Part shown: piece after piece, positions 8,605-17,454 of the stretch
How positions within the stretch are numbered: position 1 is the first letter of the stretch
Layout: every line of letters begins with the position of its first letter
Source of the DNA: Calditrichia bacterium
Lineage (GTDB): Bacteria > Calditrichota > Calditrichia > Calditrichales > J004
Length of the DNA stretch: 64,000 nucleotides
NCBI GenBank assembly: GCA_020635035.1
Contig: JACKAO010000003.1
Span: 186,001 to 250,000, forward strand
Direction of reading: 5' to 3'
Program-made: the position numbers and the translations under genes
Notes under the pieces: model-generated
Databases searched by the model: none
What the model saw: only the letters and a program-made list of their open reading frames with translations
What the model was told of the DNA's origin: nothing

Positions 8605-8946
8605 AAATCCTCCTTAGTGGTTAAATGATTATTTCCATATTTTGGGTGTTTATTGTTAAATTAATTTCAGGATGCCTGTTATCTTTTTATAGACGTATGT
8701 GCTCGAATACAACAGAAAATATAAATTTGAGAAATAGTACGACATAGCATTCATCCCTGTTAATCTTTATCCTGCGTAAAACATAAAAGATGATACAAAT
8801 GCTCGCCATACCCAATTTTTGGTATTTTTATATACCGTAAAATACGGAGTCGCCAAACTCAAGCGTTGAATTATATCCAAAGAAATTATATTTTCATGCA
8901 ATGCATTGGTAAAATTCTTTTTCAAAATTCCAAAGAGCTTTCCTTT
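8605..8946. other. Divergent intergenic region, lipoprotein / histidine kinase
   Basis: This 342-bp region separates the lipoprotein (minus) from the TPR kinase (plus). It holds the lipoprotein's strong Shine-Dalgarno at its left end, the 40-bp module at 8808-8847 and, 3' of it, a weak promoter-like pair (TTGAAT at 8866, TATATT at 8887, spacing 15). A plus-strand frame continues upstream of the kinase start I chose, but it has no signal-peptide logic. Nothing else was seen. Confidence 0.6.
8808..8847. promoter_or_regulatory. 40-bp multi-half-site operator module, copy 1
   Basis: The order is ATACC, 8 nt, GGTAT, 6 nt, ATACC, then GTAAAA and TACGG. ATACC/GGTAT are inverted half-sites, and CCGTA-AAA-TACGG is a further dyad overlapping the third half-site. 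The same order and exactly the same spacings recur at 46388-46427. It lies 100 bp upstream of the kinase start and 204 bp upstream of the lipoprotein start, so it is a candidate binding site for the adjacent LuxR-type regulator. Confidence 0.6.
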
Positions 8947-10806
8947 ATGATGATAAAAAGATCTTTTATCACCCTGTTTCTTTTGCTTTATTTTACAAAT
9001 ATTGCTTATTCGCTGGACTCTACTTTTGTTGACAGCCTTGAAAAAAAAATAGAATCTGCAGAAACAGTGGAAAAGGCAAAACTGCATCTGGAACTGGCAG
9101 ATTTCTTTCTTAAAATAGATTTACCTAAGTCCCTGCAGCAGGCAGAAAATGCATTAACTGCAGCTCTTACAACGAAAGATACATTACTGATTGCAGACTG
9201 TATTTATAAAAAAGGTCTTACGCAATACCTGCTGGGTTCTCATAGTCAGGCACTTGCCAGCTATCAGAAGGCACTGGATTATTCTCTGAAAATAAGCAAC
9301 CTGCAAATGGCGGCTTTAATACTGAATGATGTCGGGACACTGGTGAAAAAGCAGGGAAATATTCAGCAATCGCAGGAATATTTTGAGCGGGCATTGAACA
9401 TAAGCCGCCAGGCAAAAGATTCGCTGCAAATTGCAAACAGTATGAATAACCTTGGAATAATTTACGATCTGCAAAATGATTCTGATAAAGCAATGCAGTT
9501 TTTCAAAGATTCCGCTGAGTTGAAGGAGAAATTTGGTGATTTAAGCGGGTTGGCTTACAATCTTGATAACATGGGAATGTTATACACAAAGTCAGGCAAG
9601 TATAACAAAGCACTGGAGATGTTTCTCCGGGCTGTTGAAATCCGGACACAATTAGGTGACATCCGCGGCCAGGCTGTTTTGTATAATAATATAGGTGAAA
9701 TGTATGTGGAGCGTAGATCATTAAACCAGGCAAAAGAATATTTTTTGAAAGCGTTGCCACTGGCTGAAGAAACAAACTTTAAGGATCTGACTCAGCATAT
9801 TTATAAAATGATGTCCGATGTTTATAAACAGGAAAAAGACTATGCTAAAGCTTTCATGTACTATGAAAAACATGACATACTCAGGGACTCACTTTTTAAT
9901 GAAACCCGCAGCAGGCAGATAATCGAACTTGAAAAAAAGTATGAAACCGAGAAAAACAGGCAGCAGATAGAACTTCAGACTTCAAAAATTGCAGAACAGG
10001 ATGCACAGCTCTCCCGTAATTATGCGATGCTGGTGATACTGGTTCTCTCTCTCCTTTTACTTTCCGGGGTGTTTTACTATTACAAAAACAAACAAATCCG
10101 CGAACGAGAACTGGCTGTTGAAAAAGCAGCACTCAACGCTTCCATACTTTCGCAGGAAGACGAACGAAAACGTTTTGCCCGCGACCTTCATGATGGAATG
10201 GGGCAGTTAATCTCGGCCTGTAAAATTCAAACGAGCCGTTTGTTTGATGGAAATGGCGGGGCGGAAAACAAAGTATATTTTGAGCGATCGCAAAATACGC
10301 TGGATGAAATGCATAAGGAAATCCGAAATATTGCTTTTAACCTGATGCCCGCAACCCTGATCAGTAAAGGTTTTTCTATCGCTGTTGAAGAATATGCAGC
10401 CAGGATTAGTGAAGCTGCTAATCTGAAAATTACGGTTCATAACAATTCCGGCAATAGACGTTTTCCTGAGCAGGATGAAATTTTTATGTATCGTATCATG
10501 CAGGAATGGCTTAATAACATTATAAAGTATGCTGCAGCATCCCATGTTGAAATACAGCTAATGAATCATGATGATGAATTTTTAATAATGATTGAAGATG
10601 ATGGCAATGGTTTCAATACGGGAAAACTGTTCCATGGCAAAGGAAACGGCTGGACAAATATGCGTTCCCGGGCCGAATATATTGGCGGAAAAATTGAAAT
10701 CGATTCCAGGGAAGGGCATAAGGGGACGACATTTATTCTGAATATTCCCCGCATTAAGTCAAAAGAAACTATAAATCCCGGGAGCGTCAGAATTGAAACC
10801 GCTTAA
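8947..10806 (+). CDS. Sensor histidine kinase with periplasmic TPR repeats
   Basis: This is a 619-residue kinase counted from ATG 8947, chosen because a signal peptide follows at once (MMIKRSFITLFLLLYFTNIAYS); the frame is open 27 codons further upstream. Residues about 45-310 form six or so TPR repeats, a helical segment (315-355) resembles a signalling coil, and one membrane helix spans 360-378. The HisKA_3 dimerisation domain carries the phosphate-accepting His415 in FARDLHDG. The HATPase domain follows (N-box EWLNNIIKYA, G1 EDDGNGF, G2 GNGWTNMRSRA). It senses an extracytoplasmic cue and should phosphorylate the LuxR-type regulator encoded by the next, overlapping gene. Confidence 0.9.
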   Translation: MMIKRSFITLFLLLYFTNIAYSLDSTFVDSLEKKIESAETVEKAKLHLELADFFLKIDLPKSLQQAENALTAALTTKDTLLIADCIYKKGLTQYLLGSHSQALASYQKALDYSLKISNLQMAALILNDVGTLVKKQGNIQQSQEYFERALNISRQAKDSLQIANSMNNLGIIYDLQNDSDKAMQFFKDSAELKEKFGDLSGLAYNLDNMGMLYTKSGKYNKALEMFLRAVEIRTQLGDIRGQAVLYNNIGEMYVERRSLNQAKEYFLKALPLAEETNFKDLTQHIYKMMSDVYKQEKDYAKAFMYYEKHDILRDSLFNETRSRQIIELEKKYETEKNRQQIELQTSKIAEQDAQLSRNYAMLVILVLSLLLLSGVFYYYKNKQIRERELAVEKAALNASILSQEDERKRFARDLHDGMGQLISACKIQTSRLFDGNGGAENKVYFERSQNTLDEMHKEIRNIAFNLMPATLISKGFSIAVEEYAARISEAANLKITVHNNSGNRRFPEQDEIFMYRIMQEWLNNIIKYAAASHVEIQLMNHDDEFLIMIEDDGNGFNTGKLFHGKGNGWTNMRSRAEYIGGKIEIDSREGHKGTTFILNIPRIKSKETINPGSVRIETA

Positions 10807-11422
10807 CATTTTTTTAGTGGATGATCATATTATTTTTCTTGAAGGTTTACTTAGTTTACTGGAAAATGATAAATATAAAATTGCCGGTACGGCAACAAAT
10901 GCAGAAAATGCACTTAAGCTTATCCCGCAAACGCCGGTTGATCTGCTAATTACCGATCTGAATCTTCCGGGAATGGATGGTTTAAAACTAACTGAGCACA
11001 TAAAAAAACAATTTCCTTCATTACGTGTTATTATGCTGAGTATGCATGATGAAATTCAGATGGTACGGGATGCTTTAAAAGCCGGTGTAAACGGCTATAT
11101 TATGAAAAGAGATTCACACCAGGAATTGGTTCTGGCGATAGAAACCGTTTCTAGAAATGAAATGTATATCAGCAAAGAGCTGAACAGTAAGCTTTTAGCC
11201 GGACTCGCAAATACACAGGAACAACCGTTGTTAACCGATCGTGAAAAAGAAGTATTAAAAATGATTGCTGAAGATTTATCCAACCAGGAAATAGCCGATC
11301 GGCTTCATATAAGTAAGCGTACAGTAGAAACACACCGTAAAAATCTTATGCTAAAAACAGGTTCAAATTCTGTTGTCGGACTGGTTAATTTTGCCTATAA
11401 AAACAGGCTGCTTGATAATTAA
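10793..11422 (+). CDS. LuxR/NarL-family response regulator
   Basis: This 209-residue regulator has an N-terminal receiver domain (acid pocket Asp10-Asp11, phospho-acceptor Asp55 in ITDLNLPGMDG, Lys in YIMKRD) and a C-terminal LuxR helix-turn-helix (LTDREKEVLKMIAEDLSNQE through SKRTVETHRKNL). The start is a TTG at 10793 supported by a GGGAG Shine-Dalgarno about 8 nt upstream; it overlaps the kinase gene by 14 bp. The pair is a NarL-type two-component system. The conserved 40-bp module upstream of the kinase is its most obvious candidate target. Confidence 0.93.
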   Translation: MKPLNIFLVDDHIIFLEGLLSLLENDKYKIAGTATNAENALKLIPQTPVDLLITDLNLPGMDGLKLTEHIKKQFPSLRVIMLSMHDEIQMVRDALKAGVNGYIMKRDSHQELVLAIETVSRNEMYISKELNSKLLAGLANTQEQPLLTDREKEVLKMIAEDLSNQEIADRLHISKRTVETHRKNLMLKTGSNSVVGLVNFAYKNRLLDN

Positions 11423-11444
11423 AATTCGATTCCGGACAGACCTT

Positions 11445-12452
11445 TCAGAATGTTAATCCGGATAGATTTTTAAAAGACTCATTATAATTGTTCTCACCTT
11501 TTTCATTGATAACCATAAACGGTTTATCAAATTTTTCCTGCAATGCTTTTTCTGCGCCAATAATAAACAGATATGTTGCTAATACGTCAGCTTCTTCTGC
11601 TGTTGCAGCAAAAGTGGTAGAACTTTCCGATAAGGTGCCCGGGTACCCATTGCGCGGATCAAGTATGTGATGATAACGCCGGCCATTTACAATAATATAT
11701 CGCTCATAATCTCCACTTGTAGCAACGGCATAATCTTTAAGTTCAAAACGCGCAACAAGCTTCTGATTGTCCCGCGGATCTTTGACGCCAACCTTCCAGG
11801 GTGTATTCGCTGCTTTTGTACCGCTGACATACATATCACCACCGGCATTCAGAATAAAATTTGTTATTCCTTTTTGTCTGAGAACCGCACTTCCCCGGTC
11901 GATAGCATAACCTTTGGCGATTCCACCCAGATCCAGTTTCATCCCGGGTTTTTGTAAATATGCTGTTGTATCGCTATCACTTAAACGCAGATTTTTGAAA
12001 TTAACTAACGGGAGAAGTTTTTTTATATCCTTCTCTGCCGGAACATGACCGCCGGCATCGCTGCTGAATCCCCACAATGTGCTGACCGGTCCTATAGTGA
12101 CATCAAAGAAACCGTGTAACTTTTCGGCGTAACCAACGGCGCGATGCAGAATGTCCATTGTTTCCTTGGAGACATGAACTGGCTGTATTCCCGCATTGTT
12201 GTTTATTTTTGTAATTTCACTGTTCTCTTTCATATAGCTCAGCAGATTTTCGATGCGCTCCATTTCGCGATAGGCATGAAAAAGCGCTTCTTTACAATAG
12301 GTAATATCATTTGCCCGCGCAGTTGTTTCCACAATAGTGCCCATGACGAATTTGCTGACCTTTACTTCATAATCAACAGCAGTGCTATCGGGGTTTTGTG
12401 CCGTTAAAGGATTAATCAAAAAAATGAACAGGAGAACCAAATAATATTTCAT
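11445..12452 (-). CDS. apbE: FAD:protein FMN transferase
   Basis: ApbE covalently attaches FMN from FAD to Thr/Ser of exported redox proteins. This 335-residue copy has a signal peptide (cut near ...NPLTAQ), so it works outside the cytoplasm. Family landmarks are FVMGTIVE near the mature start, KLDLGGIAKGYAID, NAGGDMYVSG, ATSGDYERY, HHILDPRNGYP, and the metal-binding stretch ATAEEADVLAT. It is the last gene of a five-gene cluster (TlpA, DUF4266, DUF3570, NusG-II, ApbE). No protein in the window shows a clear S/T-G-A-T flavinylation motif of the NqrC type, so its target is open. Confidence 0.93.
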   Translation of the reverse strand: MKYYLVLLFIFLINPLTAQNPDSTAVDYEVKVSKFVMGTIVETTARANDITYCKEALFHAYREMERIENLLSYMKENSEITKINNNAGIQPVHVSKETMDILHRAVGYAEKLHGFFDVTIGPVSTLWGFSSDAGGHVPAEKDIKKLLPLVNFKNLRLSDSDTTAYLQKPGMKLDLGGIAKGYAIDRGSAVLRQKGITNFILNAGGDMYVSGTKAANTPWKVGVKDPRDNQKLVARFELKDYAVATSGDYERYIIVNGRRYHHILDPRNGYPGTLSESSTTFAATAEEADVLATYLFIIGAEKALQEKFDKPFMVINEKGENNYNESFKNLSGLTF

Positions 12453-12464
12453 AAGGTTAGCATC

Positions 12465-13154
12465 CTAAAATGTAATACTGTCCACACCGGAAATGCTGCT
12501 GCCGGCAATCGCGACGGTTATTTGATTAGGAATACAAACAAGATTTTGACCGGCTTGTTTTATTGCCCCCATTTTCATACAGGTTTTGTGGCGGCATGAT
12601 GTTTCGACAAAGCGAACGGATCGGTCTTTCGCCATTTCCACGGTAACTTTACCTTTTAATCCGGCCAGTTCAAACACTTCGTTTTCTTTGGTGAAAGGTT
12701 TCTCCATTAGTAATTCATCACCTTTAAAGATTCTTACTCCTGTTGGCTTCATAAAGCCTTCTTCACAGGAGAAATGAGACAGTACGGGATTTTTACAATC
12801 ACGCGGAAGATCAAGATTTCCTGCAATTTTACGAAGTCCATTTGCTAAAGGGCCATCTGTTACGCGGTAATCAATGAGTTGTCCGTTTTGAGTATAGGCT
12901 ATATCTGCCACATGATTCCCATGTAAAGTATATTCTGAATATCGGATGTTTTTACCATTCAGTTTCATCTTTGCAAGTAAATCCTGGATCATCGGTAAAG
13001 CTTTATCTGATTGATCGGTAACTATCGAGAAGGAAAAAGCCTGTACTGTTGATGTATCTGCAAACAACCTGCGTGGATTACTGCCAAACAGCCCTGCAAC
13101 TGCAAGTCCGGGTACTAATAACGATGATTGTTGAAGAAAAAGTCTGCGATTCAT
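12465..13154 (-). CDS. TAT-exported protein with NusG domain II
   Basis: This 229-residue protein begins MNRRLFLQQSS plus a hydrophobic stretch, a twin-arginine-like signal. The C-terminal part (about 135-216) is a NusG domain II-type beta domain as found in exported redox-associated proteins, with Cys187, Cys192 (SCRHKTCMKMG) and Cys207 (NLVCIPN). The middle part (40-130) contains two more cysteines (120 and 130) and is not recognised. The cysteine pattern could bind metal or a cluster, or be a substrate of the cluster's TlpA thioredoxin. It lies 12 bp upstream of apbE, in the same operon. Confidence 0.75.
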   Translation of the reverse strand: MNRRLFLQQSSLLVPGLAVAGLFGSNPRRLFADTSTVQAFSFSIVTDQSDKALPMIQDLLAKMKLNGKNIRYSEYTLHGNHVADIAYTQNGQLIDYRVTDGPLANGLRKIAGNLDLPRDCKNPVLSHFSCEEGFMKPTGVRIFKGDELLMEKPFTKENEVFELAGLKGKVTVEMAKDRSVRFVETSCRHKTCMKMGAIKQAGQNLVCIPNQITVAIAGSSISGVDSITF

Positions 13155-13188
13155 TTTACCTCCGGGGTATTTTTAATTTTTGTTTTGA

Positions 13189-14451
13189 TTAAAAACGGTA
13201 CCGAATGCCAAGATTAAAATTTGTAGCAATCATATTTTTTTGACCGTTGTACCAATAACCTGATTGTGTATGTCGTGAATAAACATTCAGGCTGATATTA
13301 TATTGTATTTTCTCGCTGGTCAGGAAAGGAAGATAATCCTGGCCACGACCACCATTCAGCGTCAGTTCAAACTGCAGCTGATTTGAATATCCCTTGTCCA
13401 GTTTGATATCCGATGTCATCAAAGCTTCCGGTTGCGCATATTGCGGCTTGAAGAAGAATGCACGGTTCTGCAGATATGTTCGCCAGCCTAAGCCCAGTAC
13501 AACATGATCACTCATATGGCGCATATAATTCATTGAAAATGTGTGCGAAACCACATCCCAGTTATCCCAGTAATAGCGGTAGCCCATCTGCATGGAAGAC
13601 TGCTCGCTTAGCCTGAATTTTAACTGTGTAGCAGCCGCCTTTCTAATCCGGTTGTTTGGATGAATCGGATCACGCAGAACCATTGTTCCCATAGAATCGA
13701 CACTAACCTGATTATAAGCGTCTGCAAGGTAACCGTTATTTTCAGAATATGAAGTAAGAAACTGGATAAGCGCGCTTTTGCCAAGAAGCTGGCTGAAATT
13801 AGCACTGTAAGTAACCACATCCTTACTGCGTGTCCAGTCTTTTATAACCGGAAAAACTTTATCCCAACTGCGTACAAATCCAAGCTGCAGAGTCGTGTTT
13901 TTCATGGCGAACTGTCGTGAAATAGTTCCTGCAAGTGTGCTGGATGTATAATCACGTTCAGTGCTGTAAATACCGTTTAGACTGATCAGGTTCTCTCCTA
14001 CAATTTGTGAAACGCCCAGGTTAAATTCATTGCGCACGTCATCAAAGCTGGAAAGACCTTCACCGCCAAAAACACCACCGCCGCCTCGTGAAGAAGCTGC
14101 TGTTACTGCATCCACACTGTTTACACTTGTTGCTGAGCTGGTTTTACCAAAATCATGCTCGCGTCCTTCATCATCATCTTCGTGTTCACGTTCACCAGAT
14201 CCGGATGAAGACGAACCACCGGTTTTCATAGAAGCGGCAGTTATCATATCCACCAGGTAACGACCGGTAATACTGGTCTTATCGGATACCTTACGGGTAA
14301 TTGCAATGCTGGGATACATAACATTTACATCAAAACTGTCAAAATATCCGCTGATATTGACCTGAAGTTCGTCATCCGGTAAATCCTGTGCCAAAACTGA
14401 TCCGGATAAGAAAAGTAAAATTAACAGCCCCAGGGCTAATTTTTTATCCAC
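13189..14451 (-). CDS. DUF3570 outer-membrane beta-barrel-like protein
   Basis: This DUF3570-family protein has about 420 residues, a signal peptide (KKLALGLLILLFLSGSVLAQ) and a run of amphipathic strands ending in an aromatic/Arg C-terminus (NLGIRYRF), typical of outer-membrane barrels. The insert at about 75-115 is very rich in Ser/Gly/Glu/Asp/His. I place the start at GTG 14451, which has a GGAGG site upstream and overlaps the DUF4266 stop, although the frame stays open 19 codons further. DUF3570 and DUF4266 are known companions of ApbE and thioredoxin genes in flavinylation-linked clusters; the biochemical role is not known. Confidence 0.85.
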   Translation of the reverse strand: MDKKLALGLLILLFLSGSVLAQDLPDDELQVNISGYFDSFDVNVMYPSIAITRKVSDKTSITGRYLVDMITAASMKTGGSSSSGSGEREHEDDDEGREHDFGKTSSATSVNSVDAVTAASSRGGGGVFGGEGLSSFDDVRNEFNLGVSQIVGENLISLNGIYSTERDYTSSTLAGTISRQFAMKNTTLQLGFVRSWDKVFPVIKDWTRSKDVVTYSANFSQLLGKSALIQFLTSYSENNGYLADAYNQVSVDSMGTMVLRDPIHPNNRIRKAAATQLKFRLSEQSSMQMGYRYYWDNWDVVSHTFSMNYMRHMSDHVVLGLGWRTYLQNRAFFFKPQYAQPEALMTSDIKLDKGYSNQLQFELTLNGGRGQDYLPFLTSEKIQYNISLNVYSRHTQSGYWYNGQKNMIATNFNLGIRYRF

Positions 14452-14656
14452 AGCCGCATCCTCCGCTTTGAGCACCCGTTGCACCTTCAGAACCTTCACG
14501 ATAATCAATAAAATGCTCCTTCATACCGGCATCAATGGGATTTTCATCAATAATCATGATTGGATCAGCAAGGCTTTCCCGCTCCCATGGTTTAACGGTT
14601 GCGCAGCCCGAAAGAATAAGCAGCAGGAAAAGAAGCAAAACGTATATCCAGCGCAT
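14444..14656 (-). CDS. DUF4266 small lipoprotein
   Basis: This 70-residue lipoprotein starts at the ATG at 14656, which has a strong AAGGAGG site; an in-frame ATG 21 bp further upstream lacks one. The lipobox is L-S-G-C. The mature part carries the DUF4266 signature VKPWERESLADPIM and a C-terminal tail GGCGCG with two cysteines. The tail also contains G-A-T (in SEGATGA), loosely like an ApbE target, but it lacks the full motif. The downstream DUF3570 gene overlaps its stop, and its own start region overlaps the tail end of tlpA by spacing only, so translation is closely linked. Confidence 0.85.
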   Translation of the reverse strand: MRWIYVLLLFLLLILSGCATVKPWERESLADPIMIIDENPIDAGMKEHFIDYREGSEGATGAQSGGCGCG

Positions 14657-14666
14657 ATCAGCCTCC

Positions 14667-15161
14667 TTATTTTTCACGCAAAAGTGTGGTTAATTCTTCC
14701 GTAAATTGTTTTTTATCGGAATCTTTAAATCCGGTATGGGTAAAGCGGATCATACCTTTCTTGTCAATAAAAAAGGATGTAGGCATCGCCTGTAAATCAT
14801 AGAGTGGTGGTATGGCTTTTTCTGAATCGAAAATGACAGGAAAAACACGGGTAGCGTACTTCTTTTTAAGAAAACGCATCATATTTTCTTTCTCGTTGTC
14901 AATATTTACAGCAAGAACAACGAAATCATCGTTTTGATGATCACTGTACAGATCTACAAGAAAGGGCAGTTCCTGCTGACAGGGACCACACCAGCTGGCC
15001 CAGAAATCGAGCAAAACAATCTTGCCGCGGTAGTCTGTAAGATTAATTTCTTTGCCATCGAGATCGGTACCTTTAAACAACGGCGCTTGTTTTCCGGTCA
15101 GATCAGATGCATGGGAAAAACTGAAAAGTAAGAGTAAAAATAAAGAAAGACGTGCAATCAT
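14667..15161 (-). CDS. TlpA-family thiol:disulfide oxidoreductase
   Basis: This 164-residue exported thioredoxin-fold protein has a signal peptide (to about HASD, residue 20) and the active site W-C-G-P-C (Cys58, Cys61). The cis-Pro loop (QAMPTSFFIDKKG) and the AhpC/TSA-like N-terminus (KQAPLFKGTDLDGKEI) place it in the TlpA/ResA group. These act as periplasmic reductants, for example for cytochrome or cluster-protein cysteines. As first gene of the cluster, it could keep the cysteines of the NusG-II and DUF4266 proteins reduced; that link is inferred from position. Confidence 0.92.
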   Translation of the reverse strand: MIARLSLFLLLLFSFSHASDLTGKQAPLFKGTDLDGKEINLTDYRGKIVLLDFWASWCGPCQQELPFLVDLYSDHQNDDFVVLAVNIDNEKENMMRFLKKKYATRVFPVIFDSEKAIPPLYDLQAMPTSFFIDKKGMIRFTHTGFKDSDKKQFTEELTTLLREK

Positions 15162-15304
15162 AAAGGAGCCCTTCCGTGATATATGATGAGTTGTGATTCA
15201 TGAAGTAAACCATCACGAAAATTCAGCGGTTCCTTTATTAGAATAAATTAATGATCATGCCGGGAACAGTGGTGTTTACAAGGAAATATTAAGTGAAAAG
15301 CAAG

Positions 15305-16171
15305 CTAAAGTTTATCCTGCAGATATTTATAAACTGCTGCAAAATCTTCGCGTGACAATCCGCTTTGCGAAGCTTTCTTGTAGATTTTTTTTGTCTGTTC
15401 AGCCAAAGGCAGATCACATTCATGTTCTTTTGCTGTAAGGGTTGCCAGCTTCAGGTCTTTGTGCATTAATTCCAGCGGAAATTGTGTGTCATAGTCTTTG
15501 TTGCGGATTTTTTCTGCCTTTGCTTTTATAAAAGGTGCAGTAACCGGAAGAGCAGGGAGAATATTCAGCAACAAATCTTTATCAAAGCCGATCTTTTCCC
15601 CAAAAATTAAAGTCTCTGAAAACGCAGCCATTGATTGTGCCAGCATGCTATTAACCAGCATCTTAAAAGCTGTTCCGCGTCCATGTTCGCCCATATACAA
15701 AATTTTAGTGCCCATGTGTTGCAGCAGATTTTTAACTTCTTCCAGATCATTTTGATTGCCGCCTACAAAAAAAGTAAGCTCTCCTGCTTCTGCAGTTGGT
15801 TTTGTTCCGGCAACCGGCGCATCGAGAAAACGAATCTCTCTTTTGGCTGCTTTCCGGGCCATTTCCAATGAAAATGAAGGATTCACAGTTGAGCAGTCAA
15901 CCCACAGCGTATTTTTTTTCATGCTTTTTAAAAATCCTTTTTCACCTGTCGCTATTTTTTCAACAACGTCTGGTGCTGACAACATTGTAAAAACAACATC
16001 AGCATTTTGTACCGCACTCTTCAGATCGGAAGCGACAGCTGCACCTTTTGTTTTTAACTCTTCCGCAGGACTTTTTGAACGATTGTAAACCGTGATTTTA
16101 ATCTTATTCTTTAACAGATTTGCAGCCATTCGGCTGCCCATGATACCCAGACCAATAAATGTAATATTCAT
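15305..16171 (-). CDS. NAD(P)-dependent beta-hydroxyacid dehydrogenase
   Basis: This 288-residue enzyme belongs to the 3-hydroxyisobutyrate/tartronate-semialdehyde dehydrogenase family. The Rossmann motif GLGIMG lies at 7-12, with YNRS after strand two; the substrate-loop DAPVAGTKPTAEAGELTFFVGG and the catalytic-lysine helix GTAFKMLVNS are both present. The C-terminal all-helical domain is complete. The exact 2-hydroxy or 3-hydroxy acid substrate cannot be told. It is followed upstream on the same strand, 18 bp away, by an MFS carrier gene, so a small catabolic unit is possible. Confidence 0.88.
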   Translation of the reverse strand: MNITFIGLGIMGSRMAANLLKNKIKITVYNRSKSPAEELKTKGAAVASDLKSAVQNADVVFTMLSAPDVVEKIATGEKGFLKSMKKNTLWVDCSTVNPSFSLEMARKAAKREIRFLDAPVAGTKPTAEAGELTFFVGGNQNDLEEVKNLLQHMGTKILYMGEHGRGTAFKMLVNSMLAQSMAAFSETLIFGEKIGFDKDLLLNILPALPVTAPFIKAKAEKIRNKDYDTQFPLELMHKDLKLATLTAKEHECDLPLAEQTKKIYKKASQSGLSREDFAAVYKYLQDKL

Positions 16172-16188
16172 AAAATTCCTTCATTTTT

Positions 16189-17400
16189 TTAAGCGTGATA
16201 CTTTTCAATTCCCGGCTGCTTCAGAGCCAATGTTCCCAAAAAAGGTCCGATCGCCAGCAAAAGCATAATGTATTGCGGTGTTATGTAGTCCAGCAAAAAA
16301 GTAATAATTTCAATACTGATGATTGTTATTGCAAACCCGATACAATTTACAATCGTCATCGCAGTGCCCCTTATTTCATCGGGTGCATTTTGTGCAACCA
16401 ATGTTGAAAATTGTGGTGAGTCAGCAACGACCATCATACCCCAGAACAGCAGGTATAATTGAAACATTGTTTCGGGTAATCCAAAGATAAACGGGAAAAA
16501 AAGGCAGCAAATCCCGGAGAGCGAAAGTGCAGATCGTGCAGTTTTAAGGCTTCCGATTTTTCGTGATATATATCCGCCACCGATGCAGGCAAGACCACCT
16601 ATTCCGATAATAAAAAAGGTCCATTGCGATGTGTTTATTGCAACTCCCGGATGTTCTTTTAAATAAGTCATGATTATTAAAGGTATAAATGCGTAAAAAG
16701 TATAAAGCTCCCACATGTGTCCAAAATAACCGAAGGCGGCTGAGCGGAAAGTTTTATATTGGAAAACATTTAAAAATGCAGTCAGATTAAGACTACTGTT
16801 TTTTTTGCGGTAAGGTCCGTCTTTAATAAAAAGGATCATTAAAAGTCCGCCTGTTGCCGAAAAGCCGGATGTAACCGTAAGAACATCTTTCCAGGGCATC
16901 CCGCCCGAGAAACTTTTTACCAGGTGGGGGAATGCTGATCCGATTACTAATGCTCCAACAAGATATCCCAGGGCATGACCCAATCCCTTTTTGTAATAAT
17001 CACTGGCTATTTTCATTCCAACGGGGTAGATACCGGCAAGAAAGAATCCGGTCAGAAAACGAAAGATCAAAATTGTAAAAAATGATTGATGCCCGAAAAT
17101 AACTGATCCGTTGAAAACAGCGGCAGAAAAGGCACTTGCAAAAAACACTTTTGAAGGTGCGTATCGATCTGCAATAGTCAGCGCTGCAAAAAAGAGTGTT
17201 CCTGAAATAAAACCGAACTGAACAGCGGAAGTGATATGTCCCATAACAGAAATGTCCAGATCATAAGCAAGCATCAGGTCGTGAACGACTGCGTTACCGG
17301 CCAGCCAGGTTGAAGTGCATAAAAACTGGGCAATAACAATTATGGGAAGAATATGTCCTGAAGGTTGGTCAAAATTTTTCATAAAAGAGATACAATGCAT
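16189..17400 (-). CDS. MFS transporter
   Basis: This 403-residue protein has twelve predicted membrane helices and the MFS signature loop between helices 2 and 3 (AALTIADRYAPSK). Other loops are typical of nitrate or sugar-type major facilitator carriers, such as FLTGFFLAGIYPVGMKIASDY. The substrate is unknown. No convincing Shine-Dalgarno precedes either the ATG at 17400 or the in-frame ATG at 17382, so the exact start is uncertain. It is followed by the hydroxyacid dehydrogenase gene. Confidence 0.88.
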   Translation of the reverse strand: MHCISFMKNFDQPSGHILPIIVIAQFLCTSTWLAGNAVVHDLMLAYDLDISVMGHITSAVQFGFISGTLFFAALTIADRYAPSKVFFASAFSAAVFNGSVIFGHQSFFTILIFRFLTGFFLAGIYPVGMKIASDYYKKGLGHALGYLVGALVIGSAFPHLVKSFSGGMPWKDVLTVTSGFSATGGLLMILFIKDGPYRKKNSSLNLTAFLNVFQYKTFRSAAFGYFGHMWELYTFYAFIPLIIMTYLKEHPGVAINTSQWTFFIIGIGGLACIGGGYISRKIGSLKTARSALSLSGICCLFFPFIFGLPETMFQLYLLFWGMMVVADSPQFSTLVAQNAPDEIRGTAMTIVNCIGFAITIISIEIITFLLDYITPQYIMLLLAIGPFLGTLALKQPGIEKYHA

Positions 17401-17454
17401 TAAATGTATTTTTTAACGAGTATTTTGCAAGGTACTATTCCGGGTATTGTAAAA

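Noticed and set aside
8866..8946. Upstream 27-codon extension of the TPR histidine kinase
   Set aside because: It would place the signal peptide in the middle of the protein. ATG 8947 begins directly with it.
14444..14656. DUF4266 tail as a proven ApbE target
   Set aside because: It contains G-A-T but lacks the full D-x-x-S/T-G-A-T motif, so I only raise it as a possibility.
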